Origin: Rhodospirillaceae bacterium
Lineage (GTDB): Bacteria > Pseudomonadota > Gammaproteobacteria > Steroidobacterales > Rariloculaceae
NCBI GenBank assembly: GCA_024638465.1
Contig: JAHEKF010000001.1
Coordinates: 103,103-167,102 of the forward strand
Direction of reading: 5' to 3'
DNA length: 64,000 nt
Position numbers and translations under genes: made by a program. The notes under the pieces were generated by a model that was not told the DNA's origin, did no database searches, and worked only from the letters and a program-made list of their open reading frames with translations. Below are positions 20,380 through 30,583 of the stretch, in pieces (within the stretch, counting starts at the first letter, position 1; the number at the start of each line of letters is the position of its first letter).

Positions 20380-21688
20380 CGACATTCACGCAGGCGCGAA
20401 CCTGGGATTTCCCGGGGCGCGCACGCTGCTCGAAGCCTTCCATACAGCGGTCGCGGCGGCCTCTCCCGCTCGCTGTCTGATGCCCGGCTCGCTCCCGGGT
20501 GGTGACCTGCTCGTTTTGGGCGCCGGCAAAGCCGCGGCTTCGATGGCCGTAGCGGTAAACCGGCAGGCGACCGGTTCTGTCCGCGGTTTCGTTGTAACGC
20601 GTTACGGACACGGTCTGGCCGCCGGAGAAGACCCTGGAGAAATCGAGATCGTCGAGTCGGGTCACCCGCATCCCGATGAGAAAAGCGCAGCGGCTGGCGC
20701 CAGGCTGCTGGAGCTTGCCGCGACCCGGCGCAGCGGTGAGACGCTCGTGTTCCTCGTCTCGGGCGGCGCGTCATCACTCGCGGCTGCGCCCCTCGGTAAC
20801 GTGACGCTCGAGCAGAAACGCGCCATCGCGGACTTCCTCATGCGGGACGGAGCCGATATACGCGACATCAACTGCGTTCGCCGACATCTTTCCGCGATTA
20901 AGGGCGGTCGCCTCGCTCGCGCCGCGCGTCCCGGACGCGTCGTTACGCTCGCCATTTCCGACGTTCCTGGCGATGCGGTCAGTGACATCGGCTCCGGCCC
21001 GACGATCGCAGACCCCACGACGGGCGCCGAAGCGCTGGCGATCCTCGAGCGCCACGATGTTCCCGGACGCGCCGCGCTGGCTGCCCAGTTACTCGATCCG
21101 CGATTCGAGTCGCCCAAGCCCGGCGACGCAGATTTCGCCGCCGATCGTGCCGAAATCGTTGCGACGGCCAGGACCGCGCTTGACGCGGCCGACGAGTATC
21201 TGAGCGCACGTGGCGTGCCTGTCCGACGCCTCGGCGAGGATCTGACCGACGAAGCTCACGAGCTTGGCCGGGAGCATGCACGCCTGGCACGGGAATCCGC
21301 GAAGGCCCGTGAACCACTCGCATTGCTATCCGGCGGCGAGACGCGAGTTAAAGTTCGCGCGAGCGGCGGGCGCGGAGGGCGCAACCTCGAATACCTTGCC
21401 GGTCTCGCAATCGGGCTCGGCGGCGTCGATGAAGTGGTAGCGCTGGCTGCAGACACGGACGGGATCGACGGCAGCGGTGGTCACGCGGGTGCTGTCGTGA
21501 CGCCGGAGATACTGGAGACCGGTCGCGAAGCCGGCCTGGAGATTCGTACGCAGCTCGAGAAAAACGACACTTATCGTTTCTTTGAAGCGTGTAAGCTACT
21601 GGTCGAGACCGGCCCGACGAGAACCAACGTCAACGATTTTCGTCTGATCCTGATTAATCCTACGGCGGTGGAAGCGGCACTTGACTGA
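20372..21688 (+). CDS. Glycerate 2-kinase, MOFRL family
   Basis: Phosphorylates D-glycerate, in this family usually to 2-phosphoglycerate, feeding lower glycolysis between its two neighbours. 438 residues from the GTG at 20372, which overlaps the pgk stop; earlier in-frame starts lie inside pgk and give a non-conserved leader. Family motifs include [10 protein letters not shown] near residue 45, VSGGASSL near 130, and the MOFRL segment [10 protein letters not shown] with [14 protein letters not shown]. The 3' end overlaps pyk by 8 bp. Sitting inside the pgk-pyk pair suggests co-regulated glycerate use or a link to serine or glyoxylate metabolism. Confidence 0.92.
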   Translation: MPDDIHAGANLGFPGARTLLEAFHTAVAAASPARCLMPGSLPGGDLLVLGAGKAAASMAVAVNRQATGSVRGFVVTRYGHGLAAGEDPGEIEIVESGHPHPDEKSAAAGARLLELAATRRSGETLVFLVSGGASSLAAAPLGNVTLEQKRAIADFLMRDGADIRDINCVRRHLSAIKGGRLARAARPGRVVTLAISDVPGDAVSDIGSGPTIADPTTGAEALAILERHDVPGRAALAAQLLDPRFESPKPGDADFAADRAEIVATARTALDAADEYLSARGVPVRRLGEDLTDEAHELGREHARLARESAKAREPLALLSGGETRVKVRASGGRGGRNLEYLAGLAIGLGGVDEVVALAADTDGIDGSGGHAGAVVTPEILETGREAGLEIRTQLEKNDTYRFFEACKLLVETGPTRTNVNDFRLILINPTAVEAALD

Positions 21689-23147
21689 TCAAACGATGAC
21701 TATGCCGCGGCGACGAACGAAAATCGTCGCGACGCTGGGTCCCGCCACTGACGCTCCTGATATCCTCGAAGACCTCGTGCGTGCCGGCGTCGACGTCGTT
21801 CGATTGAATTTTTCCCATGGCAGTAGCGACGACCAGGAGGCACGCGTTAAGACGGTACGTGCGGTTGGCAGGAAAGTTGGACGCGACGTTGCGATCATGG
21901 GGGATCTTCAGGGACCGAAGATCCGGATCGAGGCCTTCGCTTCCGGGCGAATAGAACTCGAAGAGGGCCAGGAATTCGTGCTGGATACGGCGATGGATCC
22001 GCATCAGGGTGATCAGCGCCGGGTCGGCGTCGCGTTCCCGGACCTCGTCGGAGACGTAGCGCCCGGCGATGTGCTTTTGCTCGACGACGGCAAGATCGTT
22101 CTCGGCGTGGAGAGTGCGGGCGGTACGGAGATTCGATGTCGCGTCTTCAACGGTGGCCCGCTCACCGATCGCAAGGGCGTGAACAAGCGTGGCGGTGGTC
22201 TGTCAGCCCCCGCGCTCACGGAGAAGGATCGCGAGGATATCAAGCTCGCGGCGCAACTCGGCTACGATTTTTTATCAGTATCGTTTGCGCGCAACGCGGC
22301 GGACATCGAGGAGGCGCGGGAGCTACTTCGAGCAGCCGGAGGTCACGGCCACATCGTCGCGAAGATTGAGCGCGCCGAAGCGGTCGCCAACATCGACGAA
22401 ATAATCGATGCCAGCGACGTCATCATGGTCGCGCGTGGCGACCTGGCGGTCGAAGTCGGTTATGCATCGATGACGGGGTTGCAGAAAAGCCTCATTCGTA
22501 ACGCGCGGTCGCGCAACTGCGTCTCGATAACGGCGACGCAGATGCTCGAATCGATGATCACTCAGAGTTCCCCTACGAGAGCGGAAGTCTCGGACGTCGC
22601 CAACGCCGTCATGGACGGCACGGATGCCGTGATGTTATCGGCGGAAACAGCGGTCGGAAACTACCCGGTGCAGGCCGTGCGAACGATGGGCGAAGTTTGC
22701 GTCGGCGCTGAGAAACACGAAAATTTTCGTCGCGCACAGAATTTCAGAATGGATGACGCTTTCGATCATGTCGACGAAGCGATTGCGATGGCGTCGATCT
22801 ATATCGCGAATCACCTCGAGATCGAGGGCATCATCGCGCTGACGGAATCGGGTGCTACGACGTTGTGGATGTCGCGAATGCGTTCCGATATCCCGATTTA
22901 TGCGTTTACGCGACATGTCGAAACACTTAGGCGCGTCATGCTTTATCGTGGCGTCTACCCACAGAGTTTCGACGTTGTCCATATGGAATCCAGTGCTGTC
23001 CACCGAAACGCCTTCGACCTGTTGATCGACGAAGGTGTGTTGAGTCCCGGCGACTTCGCGCTGTTTACTTCGGGCGATCTGGAAGGGATAGCGGGGCGTA
23101 CCAATACGTTGCAGATAATAGAGGTCCCCGCGGGCGATACCGCGTGA
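21681..23147 (+). CDS. pyk: Pyruvate kinase
   Basis: Converts phosphoenolpyruvate and ADP to pyruvate and ATP. 488 residues. Motifs in order: [10 protein letters not shown] near 38, [12 protein letters not shown] near 75, the catalytic lysine in [10 protein letters not shown] near 230, and [11 protein letters not shown] near 285. A TTG at 21681 (with GGAAG upstream, overlapping the previous stop) is used; ATGs at 21696 and 21702 are alternatives. Its stop overlaps the GTG of the patatin gene. The series lacks the fba gene that often ends such clusters. Confidence 0.96.
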   Translation: MTDQTMTMPRRRTKIVATLGPATDAPDILEDLVRAGVDVVRLNFSHGSSDDQEARVKTVRAVGRKVGRDVAIMGDLQGPKIRIEAFASGRIELEEGQEFVLDTAMDPHQGDQRRVGVAFPDLVGDVAPGDVLLLDDGKIVLGVESAGGTEIRCRVFNGGPLTDRKGVNKRGGGLSAPALTEKDREDIKLAAQLGYDFLSVSFARNAADIEEARELLRAAGGHGHIVAKIERAEAVANIDEIIDASDVIMVARGDLAVEVGYASMTGLQKSLIRNARSRNCVSITATQMLESMITQSSPTRAEVSDVANAVMDGTDAVMLSAETAVGNYPVQAVRTMGEVCVGAEKHENFRRAQNFRMDDAFDHVDEAIAMASIYIANHLEIEGIIALTESGATTLWMSRMRSDIPIYAFTRHVETLRRVMLYRGVYPQSFDVVHMESSAVHRNAFDLLIDEGVLSPGDFALFTSGDLEGIAGRTNTLQIIEVPAGDTA

Positions 23148-24343
23148 CCGAAGGTAAACGTAAAGCGCTCATTCTCCCCGGCGCCGGTGCTCGCGGCGCG
23201 TACCAGGTCGGCGTTCTGAAAGCGATCGCGACCCTGTTACCCGATCACGAGCCGAATCCCTTCGCCGTCATCTCCGGAACCTCCGCCGGCGCGATCAATG
23301 CTGCCGTGCTCGCCAGCCGGGCCTCTCATTTCCAGGTAGCAATCGCCGAGATGGAGCACGTCTGGTCGAATTTCAAAGCGTCCCAGGTCTATCGGACGGA
23401 TAACTGGACGATGCTCAAGACCAGCCTGCACTGGCTGAGCGCGCTTACGCTACGCGGATTGGGTCCGCGGAATCCACGCTCGCTGCTGGATAGCACTCCA
23501 CTTCGGGATCTGCTGACGGCGAACATCAAGTTTTCGCACATCCAGCGCTCGATCCGGAGAGGCCACCTGGATGCGCTGGCTATTACCGCATCCGCTTACT
23601 CTTCGTCGCGGTCGGTAACGTTCTTCCAGGGGCTCGATGAAATGCGGCCCTGGGCGAGAGTACGGCGGATCGGGAGGCCAGCCAATATCGAGGTGGAGCA
23701 TCTGCTCGCGAGCGCCGCCGTCCCGTTCGTGTTCCGGCCGGTCCGGATCGGTGCCGAGTACTACGGCGATGGCGCGATGCGGCATCGGGCGCCGCTGAGT
23801 TCAGCGATTCACCTCGGCGCGGATCGCATGCTCGTTATCGGTGTGCGTGATGAGCATCCCGATCCCGAGCCACTCGATGCAGCGCCGGCGGAGATGCCGA
23901 GTTTCGCTCACTTGGCGGGATACATGCTCGACACGCTATTCATGGACGGTCTCTACTCGGATCTCGAGCAGGCCACGCGTATCAACGTCATCATGGAACA
24001 GATCGACGGCCAGACGCTCAAGGGCCCGATTTCGAGATTGCGTCCCGTGAATTCACTGATCGTTGTGCCGCGTGAAGATATCCGCGAGGTTGCAAGACGC
24101 CATGTCGAAGAATTACCTCGCGGTGTAAGGCTGTTGCTCGGCGGGCTCGGAGCGGGCAGTCAAGGCTCATTGCAGCTCATCAGCTATCTGCTGTTCGAAT
24201 CGGGATACACCAGGGAACTCATCGACATGGGTTTCCGTGATGCGCTCGCGATGGAAGAGGACATACGGTCCTTCCTGTTCGATCAGTCCATGGATACTTC
24301 TACGATCGCGCTCGAGCATGAACTCATGCTGGACACACCCTGA
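23144..24343 (+). CDS. Patatin-like phospholipase family protein
   Basis: Predicted lipid acyl hydrolase of 399 residues with a Ser-Asp dyad. The oxyanion loop reads [14 protein letters not shown] near residue 11, the nucleophile elbow [11 protein letters not shown] near 45, and the catalytic aspartate [11 protein letters not shown] near 208. The GTG start overlaps the pyk stop (GTGA), so it is probably translated with the glycolytic operon, though a metabolic link is not evident. No signal peptide; cytoplasmic or peripheral at the inner membrane. Substrate unknown. Confidence 0.9.
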   Translation: MTEGKRKALILPGAGARGAYQVGVLKAIATLLPDHEPNPFAVISGTSAGAINAAVLASRASHFQVAIAEMEHVWSNFKASQVYRTDNWTMLKTSLHWLSALTLRGLGPRNPRSLLDSTPLRDLLTANIKFSHIQRSIRRGHLDALAITASAYSSSRSVTFFQGLDEMRPWARVRRIGRPANIEVEHLLASAAVPFVFRPVRIGAEYYGDGAMRHRAPLSSAIHLGADRMLVIGVRDEHPDPEPLDAAPAEMPSFAHLAGYMLDTLFMDGLYSDLEQATRINVIMEQIDGQTLKGPISRLRPVNSLIVVPREDIREVARRHVEELPRGVRLLLGGLGAGSQGSLQLISYLLFESGYTRELIDMGFRDALAMEEDIRSFLFDQSMDTSTIALEHELMLDTP

Positions 24344-24401
24344 TTCGTGCGTCGGCGAGAACTCCGGAACAGCTCAGGTTCCTGCATTCGGAAACGGGAT
24401 G

Positions 24402-25256
24402 TCAGGACAGCTCAAAATGCCTTGTCTGAATCGGCCCATGCGCATCCTGCAGACATTCGGCCAGGCTCTCGGCCACATAAACGGAGCGGTGCTGGCCACC
24501 CGTACAACCGATAGCGATCGTGAGATAGGAGCGCTGAAAAGTTTCGTAGTGCGGGATCCATTGCCGCAGGAACGTTTCGATGTCGCCGATCATGTCTATG
24601 ACTTGCGGTTGGGCACCGAGGAATTTGCGGACGGGCCGATCCTTCCCATTGAGCGATCTCAATTTGGGCTCCCAGTACGGATTCGGCAGACAACGTACGT
24701 CGAATACAAAATCCGCGTCCGCCGGGATGCCGTGTTTATAACCGAAGGATTCGATAAGAATCGAAAGCGCCGTATCCTCTCGGCTCGCAACCCGCTTACG
24801 GACGAGGTCGTGAAGGTCGTAGACCGTTGTGGAGCTCGTGTCGATCACGAGATCAGCCATGTCTATTATCGGCCCGAGTAATTTTCTTTCCCTGGCGACC
24901 GCTTCCGGGAGGCTGACGCTTTCGCTGGTCAGCGGGTGCTTGCGTCGAGTTTCGCTGAATCGCGATAACAAGACGTCGTCGTTCGCCTGTAGAAACACGA
25001 GTTCGCAGCTCTCGCTGCCAGTTCGAAGCTCTCTGATGAGCTCCGGCAGCTCGTCGATATCGGGCAAGTTCCGAGCATCCAGACCGACGCCGACCTGATC
25101 GTAGGCGGAATCCTGGCGTTGGCGGATCTCTTTTATGAAGGAGCGCAGCAGCCCAACCGGGATGTTGTCGATACAGTAGAAACCGGTGTCCTCGAGGACG
25201 TTGAGCGCGACGCTCTTACCCGAGCCGGATAGGCCGCTGATGATGACTAGGCGCAC
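24402..25256 (-). CDS. rapZ: RNase adapter protein RapZ (P-loop nucleotide-binding)
   Basis: In enterics RapZ delivers the small RNA GlmZ to RNase E and so tunes amino-sugar synthesis. 284 residues. The Walker A motif GLSGSGKS is at residues 8-15, and the conserved C-terminal domain ends with GCTGGQHRSVYVAE. Last gene of the minus-strand lptC-lptA-lptB-rpoN-hpf-ptsN-rapZ series, 13 bp after ptsN. The HPr-like npr gene that follows rapZ in E. coli is absent; the next gene is the convergent patatin gene 58 bp away. Confidence 0.95.
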   Translation of the reverse strand: MRLVIISGLSGSGKSVALNVLEDTGFYCIDNIPVGLLRSFIKEIRQRQDSAYDQVGVGLDARNLPDIDELPELIRELRTGSESCELVFLQANDDVLLSRFSETRRKHPLTSESVSLPEAVARERKLLGPIIDMADLVIDTSSTTVYDLHDLVRKRVASREDTALSILIESFGYKHGIPADADFVFDVRCLPNPYWEPKLRSLNGKDRPVRKFLGAQPQVIDMIGDIETFLRQWIPHYETFQRSYLTIAIGCTGGQHRSVYVAESLAECLQDAHGPIQTRHFELS

Positions 25257-25269
25257 GATGCTTTGTTCG

Positions 25270-25749
25270 TCAGAGCGATAGCGTCCGATGCAGAACCGTC
25301 AGGGATTCGGTCAACAGATTATATAGGTCGTCCGGCTGCCGTGCGGCGTGTAGCCGCTCTTGCAGATCGCGGTCTCCGAGCTTTTCGATGAGATCGCCGA
25401 CTTCGGACAGCTGAGATTCGTCGCAGTCCTCCGGGAATAGCAGGCCGAAGATAAGATTGACGGGCTCGCCGTCGACCGCATCAAAGTCGACCGCTTCGCC
25501 GAGCCGGATAAACGCACCAATGGTCTCTTCGATTCCCGCGATGCGGGCATGCGGCATCGCAACACCGCGGCCGAGTCCGGTACAACCGAGGCGTTCGCGC
25601 TCAATCAGTCCCACCAGAGCGGCCTCGGCGTCGATCTCTGTCAGGCCCTCAGTAAGAATTTCGCTCAAGAGCTCCAGAGCGTGCTTCTTGCTGCGCGCGT
25701 CCGGAAAGCTGCGAACACGGGCGGGACTCAGTACGCGGGCGACATCCAT
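25270..25749 (-). CDS. ptsN: Nitrogen-type PTS enzyme IIA
   Basis: Regulatory phosphoprotein of the nitrogen PTS, controlling processes such as potassium transport rather than sugar uptake. 159 residues. The phosphorylated histidine lies in GVAMPHARI near residue 66. It sits between hpf and rapZ as in many proteobacteria. Its upstream phosphate donors (PtsP, NPr) are not encoded in this window. Confidence 0.95.
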   Translation of the reverse strand: MDVARVLSPARVRSFPDARSKKHALELLSEILTEGLTEIDAEAALVGLIERERLGCTGLGRGVAMPHARIAGIEETIGAFIRLGEAVDFDAVDGEPVNLIFGLLFPEDCDESQLSEVGDLIEKLGDRDLQERLHAARQPDDLYNLLTESLTVLHRTLSL

Positions 25750-25783
25750 TAGCTAAAACTCTCCCCCTCGGCGAAACAAAGAT

Positions 25784-26104
25784 CTAGTCGAAGCGATGTT
25801 TGTCTGCTTCGCGAGCATGGTGATCCTTCAGTTTTTCCTTGTGTTTTCGGACTTGCCTGTCGAGCTTGTCGATCATGTCGTCTATCGCCGCATACATATC
25901 GTCTTCGGAAGCGTCCGCATGAATCGTTCCGCCAGTCAGGCGAATAGTCGCTTCGGCTTTATGCGCAAGTTTCTCTACTGTCAAGATGCAGTGGATATCG
26001 GTCAGGTGATCAAAGTGGCGTTCGACGCGCTTGAATTTTCCCGTAACATAATCGCGTAACGCGGGAGTGACATCGACATGATGTCCCGTAACATTTAGCT
26101 GCAT
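25784..26104 (-). CDS. hpf: Ribosome hibernation promoting factor, short form
   Basis: Binds the 30S subunit in slow growth and promotes inactive 100S ribosomes. 106 residues: the short HPF type, lacking the C-terminal extension of long HPF. Typical features are the start MQLNVTGHHVDVTPALRDYV, the DMYAAIDDMIDKLDRQVRKHKEKLK helix, and a basic C-terminus. Lies between rpoN and ptsN. Confidence 0.95.
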   Translation of the reverse strand: MQLNVTGHHVDVTPALRDYVTGKFKRVERHFDHLTDIHCILTVEKLAHKAEATIRLTGGTIHADASEDDMYAAIDDMIDKLDRQVRKHKEKLKDHHAREADKHRFD

Positions 26105-26146
26105 ATAACACTCCAGTTTAATAGGCGGGTTCTGTTTGCCGCGCTG

Positions 26147-27553
26147 TTAGCCCGCCATCTTGCTTCGCTTTCTTTCACTCGATGATGGAATTTTCATGCC
26201 TTCCCGGTACTTTGCTACCGTCCGGCGTGCGACGTGAATTCCTTCTTCGGACAGCAACTTTGTAATCTGATTATCGCTCAGCGGTTTTTCCGGCTTTTCG
26301 CCACCGATCATTTTTCGGATCTTGGCGCGCACGGCAGTTGAAGATTGTTCTCCGTCCTCGCTCGAGAGGTGGCTGGAGAAGAAAAAACGCAGCTCGAATA
26401 TGCCGCGTGGTGTATGCATATACTTGTTGGTCGTTACTCGAGATACCGTCGATTCGTGCATCTCGATTGCTTCTGCGACGTCCTTGAGAATCATGGGACG
26501 CATGTATTCCTCGCCATGCTCGAGGAATTCAACCTGCCGCTCGACGATCGTGGTGGCGACTTTTAGCAGCGTTTCGTTGCGGATCTCGAGACTTCTGATC
26601 AACCAGCGTGCCTCCTGTAGCTGAGTTCGCAGAACGTCGTACTCGCCATCACGTCCGAGCGAGCCCGCGTATGACTGATTTACCTTGAGTTGCGGAGCTG
26701 CGGCTGTATTCAGCTCTACGATCCAGGCGCCGTCGGAGCGCCGAACATAAACGTCCGGGACGACATACTCCGCAGCCGTAGCCGTAATCGACGAGCCGGG
26801 GCGCGGGTGACAGGCGCGCACCAGCACCAATGCATCGTTGAGTTCCTCATCTGTCGTCTCGAGCTGGCGCCTCAGGGCTGTGAACTGGTGAGCTGCCACC
26901 AGCTCGAGATAGTCGCTCGCCACCGTCTGCGCCAGCTCTAGTCCCGGGGTATCCGGATCGAGTTGCCGGAGCTGAAGCAGGACGCACTCGCTGACAGATC
27001 GAGCGCCCACGCCTACGGGGTCGAGCCGCTGAACCAGGCCGAGTACTGCCTCGATCTCTTCCGTGCTGGCGGCGATATCGGGTAACAACGTCGCCCGAAT
27101 GGCCTCGCTTTCGTCAGTCAGGTAGCCATCCTCGTTTATCCCGTCGACGATGGCCTGGCCAATCGCGGTCGTCCGGGCGTCGAGATTTTCGAGTTCGAGC
27201 TGCCACAGCAGATGATCTCGCAGTGTGTCTTCGGAAATGTCTGCGAACTCGCGTTCGCTGCGCGGCTCGAACGAACTCGGCGTGTCCGACGGTCCGGTTC
27301 GCTGCGTATCGGTCCATTCGGCATCGGCAAGATCGAGGTCGGGCGCGGATTCTTCCCCATCCGCTGTGGTGTCTTCGCTCTCTTCGAGAGACGCATCTTC
27401 ATCGACCTCGAGCATGACGTTTTCGTCAAGCGCCTCCTGGATCTGAGTTTGCAGGTCCATAATCGGAAGTTGCAGCAGCCGAATCGCCTGCTGCAGCTGA
27501 GGTGTCATCGTCAGCTGCTGTGAGAGCCGGAGTTGGAGGGAAGGCTTCAGCAT
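26147..27553 (-). CDS. rpoN: RNA polymerase sigma-54 factor
   Basis: Alternative sigma factor that recognises -24/-12 promoters and needs AAA+ activators. 468 residues. Region I is glutamine- and leucine-rich (LRLSQQLTMTPQLQQAIRLLQL, residues 7-28), then an acidic region II, a core-binding domain, and the RpoN box ARRTVAKYRE near the C-terminus, which reads the -24 element. Lies 15 bp downstream of lptB in the usual gammaproteobacterial order. Confidence 0.97.
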   Translation of the reverse strand: MLKPSLQLRLSQQLTMTPQLQQAIRLLQLPIMDLQTQIQEALDENVMLEVDEDASLEESEDTTADGEESAPDLDLADAEWTDTQRTGPSDTPSSFEPRSEREFADISEDTLRDHLLWQLELENLDARTTAIGQAIVDGINEDGYLTDESEAIRATLLPDIAASTEEIEAVLGLVQRLDPVGVGARSVSECVLLQLRQLDPDTPGLELAQTVASDYLELVAAHQFTALRRQLETTDEELNDALVLVRACHPRPGSSITATAAEYVVPDVYVRRSDGAWIVELNTAAAPQLKVNQSYAGSLGRDGEYDVLRTQLQEARWLIRSLEIRNETLLKVATTIVERQVEFLEHGEEYMRPMILKDVAEAIEMHESTVSRVTTNKYMHTPRGIFELRFFFSSHLSSEDGEQSSTAVRAKIRKMIGGEKPEKPLSDNQITKLLSEEGIHVARRTVAKYREGMKIPSSSERKRSKMAG

Positions 27554-27568
27554 TCAGTGATACGCAGT

Positions 27569-28294
27569 TTAGAGAGAGAATCCCTCGCCCAGGTACACCT
27601 CTCGTACATTCTGATTCGACAGTATCTCATCCGGGCTTCCGGCGGCCATGAGTGCACCATTATTCACAATATAGGCGTGGCCGCAGATTCCAAGGGTTTC
27701 GCGGACATTGTGATCCGTTATGAGTACGCCGATACCGCGCTGCGTAAGGTGACGGATAATTCTCTGAATGTCGATTACCGAGATCGGGTCGACGCCGGCG
27801 AACGGTTCGTCCAGCAGAATAAAGCGCGGCTCTGCCGCGAGAGCCCTGGCGATCTCCACGCGTCGCCGCTCGCCGCCGGACAGCGAGACGCCAAGGCTGT
27901 CGCGAACGTGCGCGATGTGGAGTTCTTCGAGCAGCGATTCGAGATGACTCTGTCGCCCGGCTCTGTCCAGGTCCGCGCGTGTCTGCAATATCGCGCGAAT
28001 ATTGTCCGCGACCGAGAGTTTTCTGAAAATAGACGCTTCCTGCGGGAGATATCCAAGCCCGCGACGTGCACGACGATGAACCGGCAACCTTGTTACATCT
28101 TTCCCGTTGAGAACGATCTTGCCGCGGTCGCAGCGTATCAATCCGACGATCATGTAGAACGCCGTCGTCTTGCCGGCACCGTTGGGCCCCAGCAATCCGA
28201 CGATATCGCCGCCGTCTATTGAAATCGAAAGGTCTTTTACAACTTCGCGTGAGCGGTAGCGCTTGGCGATACCCAGCGCTTCAAGCTTACTCAT
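27569..28294 (-). CDS. lptB: LPS export ABC transporter ATPase LptB
   Basis: Cytoplasmic ATPase of LptB2FGC, which extracts LPS from the inner membrane. 241 residues. Walker [15 protein letters not shown] near 37, signature [15 protein letters not shown] near 140, Walker [14 protein letters not shown] near 160, and the switch histidine in [12 protein letters not shown]. The ATG overlaps the stop of lptA (ATGA at 28291-28294). Confidence 0.97.
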   Translation of the reverse strand: MSKLEALGIAKRYRSREVVKDLSISIDGGDIVGLLGPNGAGKTTAFYMIVGLIRCDRGKIVLNGKDVTRLPVHRRARRGLGYLPQEASIFRKLSVADNIRAILQTRADLDRAGRQSHLESLLEELHIAHVRDSLGVSLSGGERRRVEIARALAAEPRFILLDEPFAGVDPISVIDIQRIIRHLTQRGIGVLITDHNVRETLGICGHAYIVNNGALMAAGSPDEILSNQNVREVYLGEGFSL

Positions 28295-28914
28295 GGCGAT
28301 GTTGCGTCTTCCGGCTCGGTATCAGCCGAAGGCGGCACGATGGTAATCACGACCTGTTCGTCACAGCCGGATGATCCCGAGGTAATCTTTGCCTGGTCGA
28401 GGTCGTAGACGAGATTGCAGCCAGTCATCTCGTTCGAGCCTTCAGCGATGCGAGCGCTCTCGTTCATCCGCAGTACGCGCGTCCTGTTGTCATAGCTCAG
28501 GATATTGGCGCTGCCGCTGATCGGCTGCTCGCGTGTTGCGCTCAGGTCCTCGAACATTGCGGGTTCGCCGCGCAACTCCGCTACCACGAGCCCGTGATCC
28601 TCGAATACGAGTTCGGCGCTGTCTGCGCTGATTGTCGCCGACTCGATCGTAATTCTGACGTCTCCCGTGAATCTCCACTCGCTTCGCTCGAAATCGAGCG
28701 CAGTCGCGACGGCCTCGTTCGCACTAATACCTATATCGCCCTGAGTAATGCTGAGGCGACGAAACACGACAGTCTCGTTTTTCTGGTCGAAAGAAGACGA
28801 TTCTGCATCGAGAAGAATCGGTAATTGCTCACCTTCCTGGGCATTCATCGCGGCAGACCAGACGAGAGCGACAGCAGCTGCGGAGGCGGAGAATTTACGG
28901 ATTGAATTCACCAT
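28291..28914 (-). CDS. lptA: LPS transport periplasmic protein LptA
   Basis: Periplasmic bridge protein that carries LPS from LptC to LptD. About 207 residues from the ATG at 28914; a GTG two codons upstream is possible. A signal peptide (about residues 1-26, ending AAMNAQ) precedes an OstA/LptA beta-jellyroll domain with repeats such as [18 protein letters not shown] and [18 protein letters not shown]. It overlaps both neighbours, lptC (20 bp) and lptB (4 bp), implying tight co-translation. Confidence 0.93.
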   Translation of the reverse strand: MVNSIRKFSASAAAVALVWSAAMNAQEGEQLPILLDAESSSFDQKNETVVFRRLSITQGDIGISANEAVATALDFERSEWRFTGDVRITIESATISADSAELVFEDHGLVVAELRGEPAMFEDLSATREQPISGSANILSYDNRTRVLRMNESARIAEGSNEMTGCNLVYDLDQAKITSGSSGCDEQVVITIVPPSADTEPEDATSP

Positions 28915-29458
28915 GCACACTCGATTCTAGTTCCAGGCGTTCGTCGCGCAAGAAAACGCGGATGCCCACAGCGTCAAGTCGTCGCGAGCCGACGAACAGG
29001 CTCACCGAGTCGTCAGTGCTCGCGATGAGCTCTGCGGGTTCGAATCTCAGGGCCTGTGTCTGAATAATGGTTCTGTCTCCGTCTTCAGGTTCGTTCGCCA
29101 GCTCTACGGCGCCCTGGAGATCGAAATACGATTCGTCCTCGGACGCTTCCCCGGTGTCGGCCGTCAGAATCCAGGGAACATCCTCGACCGGGCGGTATTC
29201 TACCCGGACATTGCTCAAAAAGAGTCGGTTCTCGTTTGGCCGCTCCTCGGCTCGGCCCGCCCAGATTCTGTAAAGTCGTCTGCCGTTCTCATCGGTGGAC
29301 GTTATCTCGGCATCGGTCAGGTAATAGCCTAGTGGCAACGATTCCCGGAGCTCGCCCGGCAGCCGGACAGCGGTCCCTATTCGACCCCAATACCAACTTG
29401 CCCCGGCTGCCGCTGACAGCGCCGAAAATATCAAGACGTTGCGGAAGTTCAGGTACAT
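28895..29458 (-). CDS. lptC: LPS export system protein LptC
   Basis: Bitopic inner-membrane protein that passes LPS from LptB2FG to LptA. 187 residues: one N-terminal membrane helix (about 7-25) and a periplasmic jellyroll domain. Identification rests on size, topology and position next to lptA, plus the family-like segment YYLTDAEITSTDENGRRLY. In E. coli kdsD and kdsC stand between yrbG and lptC; here yrbG is only 16 bp upstream. Confidence 0.9.
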   Translation of the reverse strand: MYLNFRNVLIFSALSAAAGASWYWGRIGTAVRLPGELRESLPLGYYLTDAEITSTDENGRRLYRIWAGRAEERPNENRLFLSNVRVEYRPVEDVPWILTADTGEASEDESYFDLQGAVELANEPEDGDRTIIQTQALRFEPAELIASTDDSVSLFVGSRRLDAVGIRVFLRDERLELESSVHGEFNP

Positions 29459-29474
29459 GACCGCGTCGGTACCA

Positions 29475-30443
29475 CTACATCACAGTGTCCACGATAACAA
29501 ATCCCTGGTATGCCAAGAACGTAGCAAGCAAGATAATGCCGACAGGCCGCGTAAGCTGCACGCGCATGGCGCTGTTATAAGCGAGCAGGAAGACCGCCAG
29601 CGTCATCCCGCCCATGACCGGAAGATGCAGCGTCACGACATCGGATTCGAGCGTGAGCGGTCGTATCGCTCCCGCGATACCTATGACCGCAAGCAGATTG
29701 AATATGTTGGATCCGAGGACATTGCCAAGTACCAGATCCGATTCGTCCTTGGCCGCACCGGCGATTGCGACGGCCAGCTCCGGAAGACTAGTCCCGACCG
29801 CCACTACGGTCACACCCAGAACGAGCTCGCTGACACCCATGAACAGAGCGATAGCGGTTGCTCCATTTACCATAAGCTCGGCACCGATGAGGACGGTAAC
29901 GAGACCCGCGGTGAGCCAGAACGCCGCCGTACGCGGCTGCATGTCGGCCGGAAACTCATCGGCATAATCCGGTCGAATCGGATCGAAAACGCTGGAGCGG
30001 GAGCCGACGGCGATAATCCATGCGGTTATGATGCAAAGTGCCCCCAGCAGCAGCCAGGCGTCCAGTCGACTCAATTCATAGTTCAGAAGCAGGACAGTCG
30101 CGAGAATCGTGACCGCGACGACCGCTGGGAACTCACGCCGAAGCGTCTGCGAGTGGACGGCCAGCGGGCAGATGATGATCGCCGAACCCAGCACCAGCCC
30201 GAAGTTCGCGATGTTCGAGCCAATGGCGTTGCCGACGGCCAGCGCAGGCGCTTCTTCGAGAGAAGCCAAAGCAGAGATCAGCATCTCCGGCGCGGATGTC
30301 GCAAAGCCGATGACGACGAGCCCGACCAGAACGGCCGATACGCCGAGATTCCGTGCGGTAGCGGCTGCGCCGATAACGAGTCGATCGGCGCCCCAGAAAA
30401 GCAGTACTAGACCACCGAGAACCTCGGCCGTGGATATCAGCAT
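29475..30443 (-). CDS. yrbG: Calcium/sodium antiporter, YrbG family
   Basis: Inner-membrane cation exchanger of the CaCA superfamily. 322 residues from the ATG at 30443, which matches the family's N-terminus (LLFWGADRLVIGAAATARNLGVSA begins soon after); a TTG at 30476 would add 11 residues. The two inverted alpha-repeats carry VIGFATSAPEMLISALASL near residue 47 and VAVGTSLPELAVAIAGA near 210, and about ten membrane helices are visible. In E. coli yrbG also heads the kdsD-kdsC-lptCAB locus. Confidence 0.92.
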   Translation of the reverse strand: MLISTAEVLGGLVLLFWGADRLVIGAAATARNLGVSAVLVGLVVIGFATSAPEMLISALASLEEAPALAVGNAIGSNIANFGLVLGSAIIICPLAVHSQTLRREFPAVVAVTILATVLLLNYELSRLDAWLLLGALCIITAWIIAVGSRSSVFDPIRPDYADEFPADMQPRTAAFWLTAGLVTVLIGAELMVNGATAIALFMGVSELVLGVTVVAVGTSLPELAVAIAGAAKDESDLVLGNVLGSNIFNLLAVIGIAGAIRPLTLESDVVTLHLPVMGGMTLAVFLLAYNSAMRVQLTRPVGIILLATFLAYQGFVIVDTVM

Positions 30444-30527
30444 GGGGCCGAGGGAATCAACCCTGCGCTCGTTCAATCAGTTCCATGCCGAAATTCTAGC
30501 AGTCCGCCAGTCTGCGTCATGAGGGAT

Positions 30528-30543
30528 TACCCGGATTCGGGTA
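30528..30543. promoter_or_regulatory. Inverted repeat in the yrbG/ibaG divergent gap
   Basis: TACCCG and CGGGTA flank GATT in the 140-bp region between divergent yrbG and ibaG. It could be a regulator site or an RNA hairpin. Nothing else in the gap is recognisable. Confidence 0.25.
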
Positions 30544-30583
30544 GACTGTTGCCCGATCGCTCCTTCCGACCGGATTGAAAACA

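Noticed and set aside
29439..30410. 323-codon plus-strand frame opposite yrbG
   Set aside because: Highly charged antisense reading of a membrane protein gene; typical artefact.
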